The translations under genes and the position numbers were made by a program. Shown here in pieces: positions 31,891-42,476 of a stretch of 64,000 nucleotides of DNA (its first letter is position 1; each line of letters starts with the position of its first letter). The notes under the pieces were generated by a model. The model searched no databases. It saw nothing but the letters and a program-made list of their open reading frames with translations, and was not told where the DNA came from. Source of the stretch: Gari tellinella. Lineage: Eukaryota; Mollusca; Bivalvia; Cardiida; Psammobiidae. Location: the NCBI GenBank assembly GCA_922989275.2, contig OV277862.1, positions 43,859,786-43,923,785 on the forward strand, read 5' to 3'.

Positions 31891-32365
31891 ATAAATAAAT
31901 AGAGGATAATTGTTTTTTTCAGTATAAGATAGAAATTTAATCCATTGAGTGAACATCAGACGTTATATTTTCACGAGTGGCGAAGCCACGAGTGAAAATA
32001 TATCAGTCTGATGTTCACGAAATGGATTAAATTCGATCTTATACTGAAAAAATACAATTATTCTATTTATTTATGCTTTTATGCCACTTTTTAAACGAAA
32101 TTGTTCGACAATTGAGAAAGCGAAAGTAAATGATTTACCCCGTGTTGAGCCCCAACTTTTATATCGAACATATTTTCGGAACAGTTTCCCGTACGATGAC
32201 GTCACTTATTTATTGATTTGACGTCATCCGAATTACTTCGTTGCTCCCGAGTTTGGATTCGTGCTCTTCCGGTGAGTAGTTCGCGACCAATCGGACTGCC
32301 GGAATTTAACGATAAGACACGATTGACTACGATTCTTGGGGATCCCTACGGGGAAAATTCATAAT
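31891..32365 (+). mobile_element. Foldback element, copy 2 of a 475-bp direct duplication
   Basis: It repeats 30326-30800 with scattered substitutions and small indels (I estimate well above 90% identity). Palindrome centre is at 31983, apex GGC-GAA-GCC. The second arm has a few extra changes. Confidence 0.8.
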
Positions 32366-32366
32366 A

Positions 32367-32432
32367 AAAGCGATTGGTGATAATCCACTGCTATTTCGTG
32401 GTAATCCACCGAAAAGCATAAATAAATAGGAA
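32367..32432 (+). repeat. GTGGTAATCCAC repeat, right of the duplicated foldback
   Basis: The same sequence as 31811-31890, in the same orientation, so copy 2 of the foldback sits between direct repeats. Confidence 0.65.
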
Positions 32433-32768
32433 TAATTTAATTTTGTTTGTTTTCATTACATTTGGTTAGCTGTGATTGGCTGTAATTTTTGTTTCATAAC
32501 TCCATGAAAAAAATAAAATTTAGGCCACGCGTTGTCAGGACTACTTTCTCTTAGTCCAACTGCTCTCCACAAGCGTTGCATGAAGCAGGACGCCAAATGA
32601 CGTCATTGACGTCGACGTTACCACAAAACAACGTCGCGTTTTGGCGGAAAATATATATGGCGAAGGGACTACATCCTAACTTTTAAAAGCTTTAAAAATG
32701 AACATTCACGTCGGATTCTCTATTTACATGTATCTACTTTCTTAAATTCTGTAGTGATATTAAACTAT
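32433..32768. other. No gene seen
   Basis: It contains TGACGTCATTGACGTCGACG (32599-32618), a cluster of CRE-like half sites. No coding frame is recognised. Confidence 0.5.
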
Positions 32769-32918
32769 AAGGAATAATTCGAAATATTTATTGTATTCAT
32801 GGAGGTATGAAAACAAAACTGGTCACACTTTTGTATGAAACCGCTTCGCGGTTTCATACAGTGTGACCAGGTTTATTTCATATCTGCATGAATACAATAA
32901 ATATTCGAATTCTTCCTT
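32769..32918. repeat. 150-bp foldback palindrome, GNA apex
   Basis: The outer arms AAGGAATAATTCGAAATATT and matching complement, and inner arms CTGGTCACAC…TGTATGAAACCG, meet at CCGC-TTC-GCGG, which is C-GAA-G on the minus strand. Confidence 0.85.
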
Positions 32919-32938
32919 AAATAAACCGCTTTTATGAT

Positions 32939-32960
32939 GTGTGTGTGTGTGTGTGTGTGT
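32939..32960 (+). repeat. (GT)11 microsatellite
   Basis: Uninterrupted GT repeat. Confidence 0.9.
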
Positions 32961-33204
32961 TTTCTTTAATTCATAATGTTTTCCCAAGGACACTACGGGC
33001 TATAACACGGATGGTGTAATTGGAACAAAACTAAGGATATAATGGACATGATTATGACAATCTAGAAGGCCAAAGAAAATGTTTTATGAAAGTACATTGC
33101 GTGGACGGAAACAATCAAGAATAATGATTAATGAATAATGACATCGTGACATAGGTCTTGTTTCAATTCGTGAAGGAGAATCAAATTTCACAGGCAAACT
33201 TGTG

Positions 33205-33464
33205 TTAACCCTTTACCCCATAGCCTGTGTTTTGTTTTGAAGACAGATGATCACTTAAAGCAGGTTGAAAGTAAAGCAGAATGTGCCTTAATGCACATTC
33301 TGCATTACTTTCAGCCTGCTTTAAGCTACAATCTGCTAGGCTATATAAAACATATTTCTATTGGTACTTGTTCATTACTGGTACAGTATAAATTGGAACT
33401 ATTTTTTCAGCGGAGGTTTAAACTAAATGTTCCAAAAATCGCTTCTATCGGGAAAAAGGGTTTA
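33205..33464 (+). mobile_element. Family A MITE
   Basis: TTAA at 33205-33208 and CCCTTTACCCCATAGCCTG. Cassette I hairpin at about 33254-33325 with apex TGCCTTAATGCA. The right TTAA has mutated to TTTA. Confidence 0.8.
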
Positions 33465-33539
33465 TAAGATACGTACAGGAAATTCATGGTCTCTTGTGAG
33501 TTTTCTGTTATACCTCATGCCGTTTCAAAGAGTGACCGC

Positions 33540-33645
33540 TTAACCATTCAGCACTAGCGACTTAATTCGTATTTCTAGAATTAAATATTAGCCACGTTTT
33601 AATTATTCGACTTAAAAAGTTCAAGATATTGAAGTTTGTAGTTCC
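33540..33645 (+). mobile_element. Family T fragment
   Basis: GACTTAATTCGTATTTCTAG, TTAGCCACGTTTTAATTATT and AAAAAGTTCAAGATATT are parts of family T. Confidence 0.5.
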
Positions 33646-33868
33646 TCCTACTATGAATACGTCATTACTATCAACTAGTATCTCTTACATATGGTCTTGA
33701 TTAATTGAAAAGTATATGAACCACGCAAACATCTTAACTCAATAAATATTTGCACCCAGATAACGGAGATGATTTTCAGGACAAACGTCACAAGGACTTA
33801 GATCTGATGGATAAAGCGTCATGATTGATTAGAAACTGTTTTTAATCTCTCAGAAACTTCAAAAGTGG

Positions 33869-33971
33869 CACATTTTAACCGCCGTGTTTTCATGGAACAA
33901 CGTGGCTTACATTTAATTGTAGAAATACGAATAAATTTGAGTTAAGCGAGTTCGAGATATTAAAGTTCGAC
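33869..33971 (+). mobile_element. Family T fragment
   Basis: TTTTAACCGCCGTGTTTTC, ACAACGTGGCTTACATTT and AAGCGAGTTCGAGATATT. Decayed. Confidence 0.5.
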
Positions 33972-34230
33972 TATATATAAATATTCAGTAGGAGAAGGAC
34001 GTAGATAGATTCAACGTGAGAACTTGGACGCAAATATCAAAAACGTGATTGCCTGGTGCGTGACAGTTACCAGTTTCGTAGTTACCTCGTTAAGTGAACA
34101 TACTGTCGCCAGCCCTTTTCACATGCTTGAATCATTATCAGCTCTTCAATAGGTCACGTGTGTTTTCAGTTAATGGCATGGCTTCCTAATTTAGCATTTA
34201 ACTATTTCCCTGTAATAATAAAGTCATGAC

Positions 34231-34423
34231 CTGTTCAACTCGATTCTACGAACTCGTGTTAGTTCGATCATACCCATATTTCAAAGTTAAAACGTGGCTT
34301 AGCCACGTTTTAACTTTGAAATACGGGTATGTTCTACTTAAATGAGATCGACTTATCAAAATTCAACTTACGAAATACAAGTAAGATCGATTTAAGCGAG
34401 TTCGAAGTATCGAGTTTCGACTG
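34231..34423 (+). mobile_element. Family T MITE
   Basis: The ends are CTGTTCAACTCGATTCTACG and GAAGTATCGAGTTTCGACTG, then TA. Hairpin at 34271-34329 with arms TTTCAAAGTTAAAACGTGGC and a TTA loop. Confidence 0.8.
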
Positions 34424-34461
34424 TATTTACAGTCATATTTCGTGAGCTCACGTGTAAATCG

Positions 34462-34639
34462 AACCCCTTCACTGACTTATCCCGAATAAAATGGTTATTT
34501 GCAAACAGTTTGGACATAACGTGTCGTCTAATCAGGATCAAAACTGTTCGATTATTACGATATTTCAATTTATCTAAAATTAGAATTTAGAAACGAAGGA
34601 CAATTGTTTAACCAATGACAATGGATGGCAATGATTTAA
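34462..34639 (+). mobile_element. Family C MITE, decayed
   Basis: CCCCTTCACTGAC, TTGCAAACAGTTTGGACA, TCGTCTAATCAGGATCAAAA, then GGACAATTG. The hairpin is largely lost. Confidence 0.5.
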
Positions 34640-35340
34640 AACAATTCAGGTACATTTTATAATGAGTTATGACAGTTTATACAATGGTGTGACATTCGTT
34701 CTTTATGTTTCCAATGGTATTCAGAGGAGTTGTAATGAATTATTAGAGTGAAGCATTGGCTGAAATTGGTTGGTTCAAAGTATCACCCTAACTACCAGTT
34801 TACGACAGTTTCACGGAGTTTCCACCATATTAAGAGTTTATGATGAGTAAGGACAGTGAAACAATTTAAGGCAGTTCGTTGATATGTTCTCAAATATATT
34901 CAGATGATTTATGATGAGTTATTGGAGTGAAACATTGGCTAAAATTAGTTTAACTTGGTTCAAAGTATCACCCTCATTAAACGGAATTCCCACCATATTC
35001 AGGCGAGTTTATGATGAGTTAGGGGAGTGAACCAAGGGAGGGAAACTCGTTGGTGTTCCCAAAAATATTTAAATACGTTTTAAATGAGTTATTGGAGTGA
35101 AACATTGACTGAAAATTGATTCCAAATTGGTTCAAAGTATCACCCAAATTAGCCAGTTTACGCGGGTTTCACTGAATTTTCACCATATGAATTTATGATG
35201 AGTAAGGAGAGAGAACCACGGGAGAGAAACTTGTTGGTTACGTCCCCAAATGTATTCAGATGAGTTATTATGAATTATTAGAGTTAACCGTTGGATGGAA
35301 ATTGGTTCAAATTTGGTGCAAAATACATGTTTCACACAAT
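34640..35340 (+). repeat. Tandem units of about 175-185 bp, nearly four copies
   Basis: GGTTCAAAGTATCACCC recurs near 34771, 34957 and 35129, with a degenerate copy near 35304. Units also share GAGTTTATGATGAGTAAGG and GAGTTATTGGAGTGAAACAT. Confidence 0.8.
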
Positions 35341-35555
35341 TGACTTTTTAAGATATTGGAGAATCATTTGAGTCAAAACCAATATTTGACTGGGGGACAG
35401 TATTTGTTATAGTTTTACCATGTACATAATTGGATGATTTTATGGCTTCGGTTTTGACGAAAACACGCCATCTGCTTTCTCAAACTTCCTTGAAATTAAT
35501 TAACTGCCTACACAAATGTCGTTGTAATAAACAATCGAGCAACAAATGGTGAGAC
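35205..35555 (+). repeat. 350-bp direct repeat, copy 1
   Basis: Landmarks ATGGCTTCGGTTTTGACG and AATAAACAATCGAGCAACAA match 36050-36400 in the same orientation. Its left part overlaps the last tandem unit. Confidence 0.75.
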
Positions 35556-36049
35556 ATAGGTGCCCTATCAGCCAAACACTAATAAAATATACTTCTTTCA
35601 TTTTTTGAAATGTATATTTTCCAGTGCAAATACAAAAATATCAACCTACATCACAAGGTCTAAGGAACTACCTATATCTTTCAAAATAGCTCTGAAGATA
35701 TTTTCATAAACAATGGAAATAGTATATTATTTTATCAAAAACACTGATTGATTACTTAGTAGTTTGTTAGTAAGTGTCTTCTTAATGCATGCACATATAT
35801 CAAACAAAATTATGTTTTCTATTTGAAAAACAAAAAAACACAAAAGAAGTATACCTGGCTTGAAGTACGTTTTCATATCGTTTTTGTATTAAATATGTTA
35901 ACTTATAGAGCTTTGTCAGCGACATAACAATATTTTTATTATATGCTTGTAAGGTTTATCGTAGGATTGCTCTTTGATAACGACATCTCAATGACGGGGA
36001 AATAAATGAGATACTAATTAAAAAGGACTGAGAAAATAGCCAAATGGTT
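35556..36049. other. No gene seen
   Basis: AT-rich spacer between the two 350-bp direct repeats. Confidence 0.5.
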
Positions 36050-36400
36050 AGACGGAGAGGAGAATGAAACAATGGAAGGAAATTTATTAATTATGTCCTC
36101 AAAGATATTCAGATTAATTATGGTGTCTGAAAAATGGTTCAAAATTAGTTCAATGTTATTTTCAAAGTACATGTAACACCCAAGTATATAGTCTGTTTAG
36201 ATATTTGAGATTCATTGAAGTAAAAACATATTATTTCATGGGTATATTTGTTACAATACAGTTTTACCAGGTATAGTAATGGATAGATTTGTGGCTTCGG
36301 TTTTGACGCAAACGCGGCCTCTATTTTCAAGAACTGTTTGGAAATCAATGAACTGCCCACAAACATGTTATAATAAACAATCGAGCAACAATGGTTAGAC
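36050..36400 (+). repeat. 350-bp direct repeat, copy 2
   Basis: See 35205-35555. Shared: TGTGGCTTCGGTTTTGACGC, CAATCGAGCAACAATGG. The offset is about 845 bp. Confidence 0.75.
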
Positions 36401-36590
36401 GAGATGTTGTTGTTTGCTCCTTATTACATGTATACCGGCCCCTAAAAAGTCCGTTAACACATAATTATTTCGCCCTATACACATAGACGAACACTTTGGA
36501 AATATAGGACCGAAAATGGGGCTAATTATAAAATTCTCAAATCTTCCTTTTGTAAATAAATTTTACTGCGATTTGAAAAAAATGCACTCT

Positions 36591-36818
36591 TTAACTCTTT
36601 CGCTGCTTTAACTCTTTTACCGCCAAAATATCGCCTGCACTAATAGAAACGTCTGCACCATTTTCAAAATCAGAGTTCGGGCTGTTTTGACTGACGAAAT
36701 GTCGATATCAGTGTCAAAAAGTTTGGATCCCGATCAGACACCGCGTGACGCGGTGTCTGATTAGTATCTAAACTGTTTGCAAAGTCGCCTGTTGGCGACT
36801 TTGGCAGTTAAAGAGTCA
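36591..36818 (-). mobile_element. Family C MITE
   Basis: Two successive left ends (TTAACTCTTTCGCTGC and TTAACTCTTTTACCGCC). Cassette II hairpin at about 36714-36776 (apex CCGCGTGACGCGG). The right end is TTGGCAGTTAAAGAG. Confidence 0.8.
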
Positions 36819-37060
36819 AGCAGTATGTATAACCAGCCGTATTTCACGATACGCTTATTGAACAATTCATCTTCTAGGAGAAATTCACTGCTAGTCATAC
36901 ACTTTGCGTGACTGAGTCACACAGGAAGCCGCTCAGTCTAACATTTTATAGCAAAAGATGATCTAAGTCGCTAGTCATTGCTATGAATGAATTGTTGTGC
37001 TTCTTGGAATTATTGTACAGTAGGACATTGTAAGGCCACTCGAGAGAAAGATGACGCATA

Positions 37061-37340
37061 CAGTGGCGACGATGTTATTCTGTCCCGCCTAAACACAACC
37101 GAAACGTAAACGTATGCCAATAAAATGAAGAAAATGATTTTTTGTTTTAAATAATTCTAGTTGAAACAATATTTTATCCAAAGAAAAATATTGGATTACA
37201 GACAAAGCTTATATGAGTCCTCTCTTGATAATATAATTCTGAATGTTATTGTCTTAAGGGCAAACAGTTAAGAGATCCGGCAACGGATTTAACTGTTTTC
37301 CACTTACATAACTGTTTTTAAACCAAACTAGCTAAAATTC
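37061..37340 (-). mobile_element. Family B MITE, strongly diverged
   Basis: TA, then CAGTGGCGACGATGTTATTC, CGAAACGTAAACGTATGCC and a changed hairpin CAAACAGTTAAGAGATCCGG. A separate B right-end scrap lies at 37574-37605. Confidence 0.55.
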
Positions 37341-37702
37341 CAAACTTGAAATATCAAGACTGATGACGTTTTTGCAAGCTACTATTATTACCATTATTAT
37401 TATTGAAACCAATTTAAAGTTCAGTTTCAGTTTATTTCTCTCTCAGTTCGTATTTACATACAAAACATGAGAACAGTCCCATACATGCAGTTAACAATTT
37501 GTACAAGCAGACGACACGAAAACGAATGTATTTATGTGTTGACGTGTTATGACGTCATAATGACTGCAAATGGCCTAAACGGGAAAAACAACGGTTCTCT
37601 CCTGTTGTTAAAAATACAATTGAGACACTGATAATTGCGTGATAAGCTGTCATATTAGTCGAATCGCAACAACGTCAAATTGTCCCTAATGATCACGAGG
37701 TG

Positions 37703-37908
37703 CTTAATGCTTTCATCGTCAATAGCGATAGCAACGTCATGATCAAATAAGTTAGATCCAGACTAGCAGCTAAATATCTGACAATATCAAAACTGTTTGA
37801 CGCTCGTTTCAATATTCTGTTCAAAGTCCGAACTTCAACAGTCCAACTTTTGAAGAAATTTAAAAAACAATACAGACGGCAATTTATAGTCGGTGATAAA
37901 AATGGCGG
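37703..37908 (+). mobile_element. Family C MITE, decayed
   Basis: TGCTTTCATCGTCAATAGCG, AAAACTGTTTGACGCTCG, TTCAATATTCTG and CAGACGGCAATTTATAG follow family C order. The hairpin is mostly lost. Confidence 0.5.
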
Positions 37909-38159
37909 TTAACTCTTTCCTCCCTGAAACTTTAAATGGACAATTCCAGTTTCGATTTAAGTCTAGTCCATTTCTGACTTTTAAGGGTTGTTTTTGTCAA
38001 TGTTTTGCATTATGACAAACAGTGAAGACCCAGATCAGAGGGCTCCTTTCGGAGCCCTCTGATCTGGGCCTTCACTGTTTGCATAGGACAAGTGTACTAT
38101 TCACATGTACACTGTTTGAAAAGCACGTCTACAGGCGGGACTAGGGTTCAAAGGGTTAA
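37909..38159 (+). mobile_element. Family F MITE, full length (TTAA-flanked)
   Basis: TTAA at 37909-37912 and 38156-38159, 251 bp, very close to 17090-17339. The hairpin centre GGGCTCCTTTCGGAGCCC is intact. Confidence 0.85.
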
Positions 38160-38223
38160 AGAGTTAGACATGCCAATTTGGCGAGGAAATAACTCTATTT
38201 GTAATTTGTCTCTAACATTAGCT

Positions 38224-38475
38224 CTAACCCTTTCGCTGCCAAGTTCTGTAACACTTACGTATGCAAACAGCTTGGATCCAGATCAGACGCCGCATAATGC
38301 GGCGTCTGATCTGGATCCAAACTGTTCAGCACTTACATAAATGCTCTGTAATTCAAACTGCCTTCAGTTGTTAACTTTGGAATTTAAAGCAGACGATAAA
38401 TTTGCGAGCAGACGATGTCGAGGCAGTGACGGTGGTAGATGGGCGATGACGACATAATGACGATGAAAGGGTTAA
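38224..38475 (+). mobile_element. Family C MITE
   Basis: AACCCTTTCGCTGCC, hairpin at about 38263-38327 (GATCCAGATCAGACGCCGCA, TAA loop), and GATGAAAGGGTTAA. Confidence 0.75.
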
Positions 38476-38606
38476 TCTACAGCGAAATGTCCAAACAAAT
38501 TGACGTGGTCACGTTTTATTTCTGACGTGACTAGACACAGTTTACCTTGTCTGCAACAACACTAAATGTCTTTATCCCTTTCACTATCAATGTTTTCCAG
38601 AGGTTT

Positions 38607-38818
38607 TTACCCCTTCACTGTTTCATTGTCGTCTGCTTCAATTTTGTTGTCTTCAATATCGTTTTAAAAATAATTTTAAGGTAGTATGACTGACAAAATT
38701 TCGAATCGAGTGTCAAACAGTTTTGATCCTGATCAGACGCTGCGTTACACGGCGTCTGATTAGGATCCAAACTGTTAGCAAACGCGCTTTTAAGCGTCAT
38801 TGAGAGTCAAAGGGTTAT
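38607..38818 (-). mobile_element. Family C MITE
   Basis: TTACCCCTTCACTGTTTCATT, TCGTCTGCTTCAATTTTG, and a hairpin with arms TTTTGATCCTGATCAGACGC and TCTGATTAGGATCCAA. The right end is GAGAGTCAAAGGGTTA. Confidence 0.75.
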
Positions 38819-38827
38819 TATCGAATA

Positions 38828-39218
38828 TTACCTTTTCATTGTCAATGACGCCCAAACGGCACAACTGCAAATAGTTTGGACCCTTTGGAACGTGGCATCT
38901 GATCAGGATCAAAACTACTTGATACTCGTTTTGACACTTTTTTTGTCATTCTGTCTCTTGAAAACTAACTTTGTTTGATTGATTTTAATTTGGCAATAGT
39001 GACATAAAATGGCAATACAAATGCATACAAATGTAATGTACTCTATGACAAATAATGCATACACATGAAATTGCACATGATATGCTCACCAATACCAAGG
39101 ATTTAACAAAGAAGGGAAAATGTATTTTCCCCTCATGTCCATTGTGGTCTTCGATACTAGTGGCAGATCCATGAAAGTCATGCATTGATTACATAAACAA
39201 AATTATAATTTAATATTT
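38828..39218 (+). mobile_element. Family C copy interrupted by a possible retroelement end
   Basis: TTACCTTTTCATTGTCAATGACG and parts of the hairpin run to about 38967. An unrelated stretch follows to about 39195. On the minus strand it ends AAAATCAATCAAACAAAG, which looks like a LINE tail. The family C word AAACGATATTGCAGACAAC then resumes at 39219 as the first minisatellite unit. Confidence 0.5.
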
Positions 39219-39826
39219 AAACGATATTGCAGACAACATTATTGAAGCGGAAACGATATTGCAGGCAACATTATTGAAGCAGAAACGATATTGCAGACAA
39301 CATTATTGAAGCAGAAACGATATTGCAGGCAACATTATTGAAGCAGAAACGATATTGCAGGCAACATTATTGAAGCAGAAACGATATTGCAGGCAACATT
39401 ATTGAAGCAGAAACGATATTGCAGGCAACATTATTGAAGCAGAAACGATATTGCAGACAACATTATTGAAGCAGAAACGATATTGCAGGCAACATTATTG
39501 AAGCAGAAACGATATTGCAGGCAACATTATTGAAGCAGAAACGATATTGCAGGCAACATTATTGAAGCAGAAACGATATTGCAGGCAACATTATTGAAGC
39601 AGAAACGATATTGCAGGCAACATTATTGAAGCAGAAACGATATTGCAGGCAACATTATTGAAGCAGAAACGATATTGCAGGCAACATTATTGAAGCAGAA
39701 ACGATATTGCAGGCAACATTATTGAAGCAGAAACGATATTGCAGACAACATTATTGAAGCAGAAACGATATTGCAGGCAACATTATTGAAGCAGAAACGA
39801 TATTGCAGACAATATTATTGAAGCAG
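39219..39826 (+). repeat. 32-bp minisatellite, 19 units
   Basis: The unit is AAACGATATTGCAGGCAACA followed by TTATTGAAGCAG. The span is 608 bp, exactly 19 x 32, with variation limited mainly to CAGGC/CAGAC. The unit is the family C segment that reads AAACGATCTTGCAAACAAC…TTGAAGCAG in the copy at 40436. Confidence 0.95.
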
Positions 39827-40293
39827 AAGCAATATGCCAGTGGCGAGATAAAAGCTTCTAGTTTTTATGGTAGGTGAGCATTTAAAACAGGTTGAAAGTA
39901 AAGGATCTTATAGATGTTTCCTCACTTAGTTTCGGTGATTGCACCTAGGCGGATAAAATCTTGTGCTTCACAAGCTTAGAGCAGCTGCAAAGAATCATTG
40001 AAGCGTTTAATGTGAGACCCGTTTCTTTTATTTGATGATTTGGTTTGAAAATCCCCTTGACTATGAGTTTGTCAGGGCATCTCTAGATAGGATAAGATGG
40101 CTTGCGATATTTTGCGCACAAGTTCGATGCGTTTACAGTTACTTTCAAGCCTACCGAGAACAATGGGACGGGGTTTCATCAAAGGACTGAGGAAATGTCT
40201 TTAATTCGCCGCCTGCTTTACCTTAAGCCTGTTTTAAGTTACACTCTGCTAGGATATAGAAAGCTGTTTGTTTTGGTACATGTTTAATGACTA

Positions 40294-40824
40294 CACTGAG
40301 TGCAAAAAGAAACGCACATCGTGCTCAGGCGCAGATTAAGAAACCCTTTTTTTTTTAAGAAGACCATATCTCAAGATTTATTTAATTCTGCAACAAGTTC
40401 AGATAAAAAAACTCAAAAAACATTGTGCTGCCTTAAAACCATTTCCCTCTTAATGACGCCAAAAAGCGTTTGCAAACAGTTTTGATCCTGATCAGACGCC
40501 GCGTAACGAGGCGTCTGATCAGGATCAAAACTGTTTGACACTCGTATCGATTTGCTTTAAGTTTTTCTACATTAAATTTTACTTTGAAACGATCTTGCAA
40601 ACAACAAAATTGAAGCAGACGACTATGAAACGGTGAAGGGGTAAAACCTCACGATTAATTTGGCAGCGAAAGAATTAACTACAGCTTGTTTAAAACATCG
40701 CACCGATTAGTACAGGTTGTGATGCTACTAATTCAATAATGATTTATCAACAATTCACAAATACGTTTCTTCTACATAAAAATAAATTTTGATAAAAAAT
40801 GTGCGTTTCTTTTTGTGCTGAGTG
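40294..40824. mobile_element. 531-bp TIR element (TA duplication), nested in A
   Basis: The ends CACTGAGTGCAAAAAGAAAC and the complement of CACTCAGCACAAAAAGAAAC are flanked by TA at 40292-40293 and 40825-40826. No transposase. It contains a C copy. Confidence 0.8.
40436..40680 (+). mobile_element. Family C MITE nested in the TIR element
   Basis: CCATTTCCCTCTTAATGACG, hairpin (apex CCGCGTAACGAGG), TTGCAAACAACAAAATTGAA, first right end GTGAAGGGG and a second GCGAAAGAATTAA. Confidence 0.75.
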
Positions 40825-40908
40825 TATATACATTGGAACAATTTTCTTCAGAGTCGGAATAAATGAATGGGTTAAACAGCATGGATATTCATAAATACAT
40901 GCGACTTA

Positions 40909-41090
40909 TTAATCCAACCCTTTGCCTGCTGATCGCAACTTCGCTGAATTTTGCAAGCAGCTCTGATCTAGATCAAAACTGTTTGATACTCATCTTTAAG
41001 TTCCGTTACGTTAAAATGTATGAAATTAAATGTACTGTTTTGCAGACGACAATTTCAAAGCATGCGATATCACAGCAGGACAAGAGTTAA
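40909..41090 (+). mobile_element. Family C MITE, decayed
   Basis: TTAATCCAACCCTTTGCCTGC, part of a hairpin (CTGATCTAGATCAAAACTG), TTGCAGACGACAATTT, and a final TTAA. Confidence 0.55.
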
Positions 41091-41266
41091 TGCAGAGAAA
41101 GTCCAATTATTCATTGTTCATACTCTGCATTACACAATTACATGTACATGTATCACAAATTGTTGAGTTAATCTTACATTAATCAATAGAATATTTACAC
41201 TAAGTATTTTATACAAATGGTACTTGAAATTCAATTAAGGAAATATAAATTAATGCAGATAGCTCA

Positions 41267-41358
41267 TTTCAGTGTTCCCTCTCCACAACAATTCTCATTG
41301 GTAGACAAAGAAAGTGTGTATTCAGTGTTCGGAGGAAGTTTTTATAGGGAGAGATACT
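41267..41358 (-). mobile_element. Family E terminal fragment
   Basis: CAGTGTTCCCTCTCCACAAC and GTTCGGAGGAAGTTTTTATA match the minus-strand E end. Confidence 0.6.
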
Positions 41359-41529
41359 GGCTTACATAAGCCATGAATCTTCTATATTTGGTGGTCGATT
41401 AATATAAGATTGACTATTTATTGATTCAACTCTTACTCAATGACCCCTGGAACTTCAGGTGGATAAGTCCTGTTTTCGAGTAAGGATCAATCCATGGATT
41501 ATTGTCCTTACAATATATTTAAAAAACGA

Positions 41530-41602
41530 CAGACATTGCAGATCCTGATCTAAGGGCTCCGTCAGGAGCCCTCTTGTTTTGGTCTACACTGTTTGTAAAG
41601 GA
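41530..41602. repeat. Cassette II-like hairpin, family F type
   Basis: GATCCTGATCTAAGGGCTCC-GTCA-GGAGCCCT…CTACACTGTTTG, with no recognised F ends around it. Confidence 0.55.
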
Positions 41603-41628
41603 AATGGTTAATTTTCGTTTTGTAAAAT

Positions 41629-41813
41629 GTATATAATACAAACGGAATATCACCACAGTGTGTGATCCGGGGTCTTGTATCAGTTCGAGTTGGTTGTGTA
41701 ATCCAGATCTCACGAGAGGTGCAGCCTCGAGTGTGATCTGGATTACACAACCAACGAGAACTGATACAAGACCCCGGATCACACACTGTGGTGATGTTCC
41801 TTTTATTATATAC
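41629..41813. repeat. 185-bp foldback palindrome, GNA apex
   Basis: The arms GTATATAATA…ATCACCACAGTGTGTGATCC and GGGGTCTTGTATCAG are mirrored almost perfectly. The apex AGGT-GCA-GCCT keeps the GNA triplet but has a T opposite G where the other copy has C-G. Confidence 0.9.
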
Positions 41814-42262
41814 CTAAACTGTTTGGGACTAGATCTAGATCTATATATTGTTCAACCGAATAATCACATATACGCATACATGTAGGCCTATATGTTAAAT
41901 ATCCTGAGTTCTATGCAAAACTATTCATGGAAGTCATGTGACCACCAATAAATTACGTCATTATTTTTTGTAAAACGAATCAATTTGTTCTCCATTGAAT
42001 TTTGCAAATAACGGTCCTTTAAGCGTTTCAGAACACGAGTTGAACTGTTTTAAGCTTTATCCTTTGGAGGAAAACATTAGTAAAAGTGGGTGATGTGGGT
42101 TATTCACGCTGACCAATTCTTAGTTTCAACTTTTTTTAAAAATAGCGTCGGACCTGGAAATCCGAAACGTCACGCGCAACGCTTCTTTATATTAATAGAT
42201 CGTGTACAACTTGTGTTGCATAAAAGCAGTGACGTCAACATTGTGTAGCATATATGCCATCT
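41629..42262 (+). mobile_element. Foldback locus copy 2
   Basis: It consists of the palindrome 41629-41813, a 110-bp linker, and 41926-42262 with TGGAAGTCATGTGACCACC, AATTACGTCATTA and CCGAAACGTCACGCGCAACG. It is the inverted counterpart of 30945-31743 and has no family Y insertion. Confidence 0.7.
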
Positions 42263-42476
42263 GATACGGACCATCTGATACGGAAAAAGATTGTATGGCC
42301 TGTATTCGCTTGATTTTAGAATAGGTATATAATAAACATATATACATGGAAAGGGGTCAGTACAGTATAATTCGATTATGTTTATTTGACACCACTCTCA
42401 GTTAATTGTGTATAAATGTTGTATTTTGGGCCGGAGGCCTATATTTGCGAATAAAACGTATTGTATTGTATTGTAG
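42263..42476 (+). mobile_element. LINE/SINE 3' end with TATTG repeat tail
   Basis: GGGCCGGAGGCCTATATTTG, GAATAAAACG and then (TATTG)3 at 42460-42476 look like a non-LTR 3' terminus. The upstream limit is not defined and no coding part is recognised. Confidence 0.55.

Larger units (their letters stand above)
39850..40875 (+). mobile_element. Family A MITE carrying nested insertions
   Basis: The A pieces are 39855-39903 (first hairpin arm), 40208-40293 (second arm onward) and 40825-40875 (ATTGGAACAATTTTCTTC to GGGTTAA). An unrecognised 300-bp stretch lies in the hairpin and a TIR element (40294-40824) lies in the right half. Confidence 0.7.

Noticed and set aside
39219..39826. CRISPR array
   Set aside because: The 32-bp units are contiguous with no spacers. 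It is a minisatellite in a eukaryotic context.
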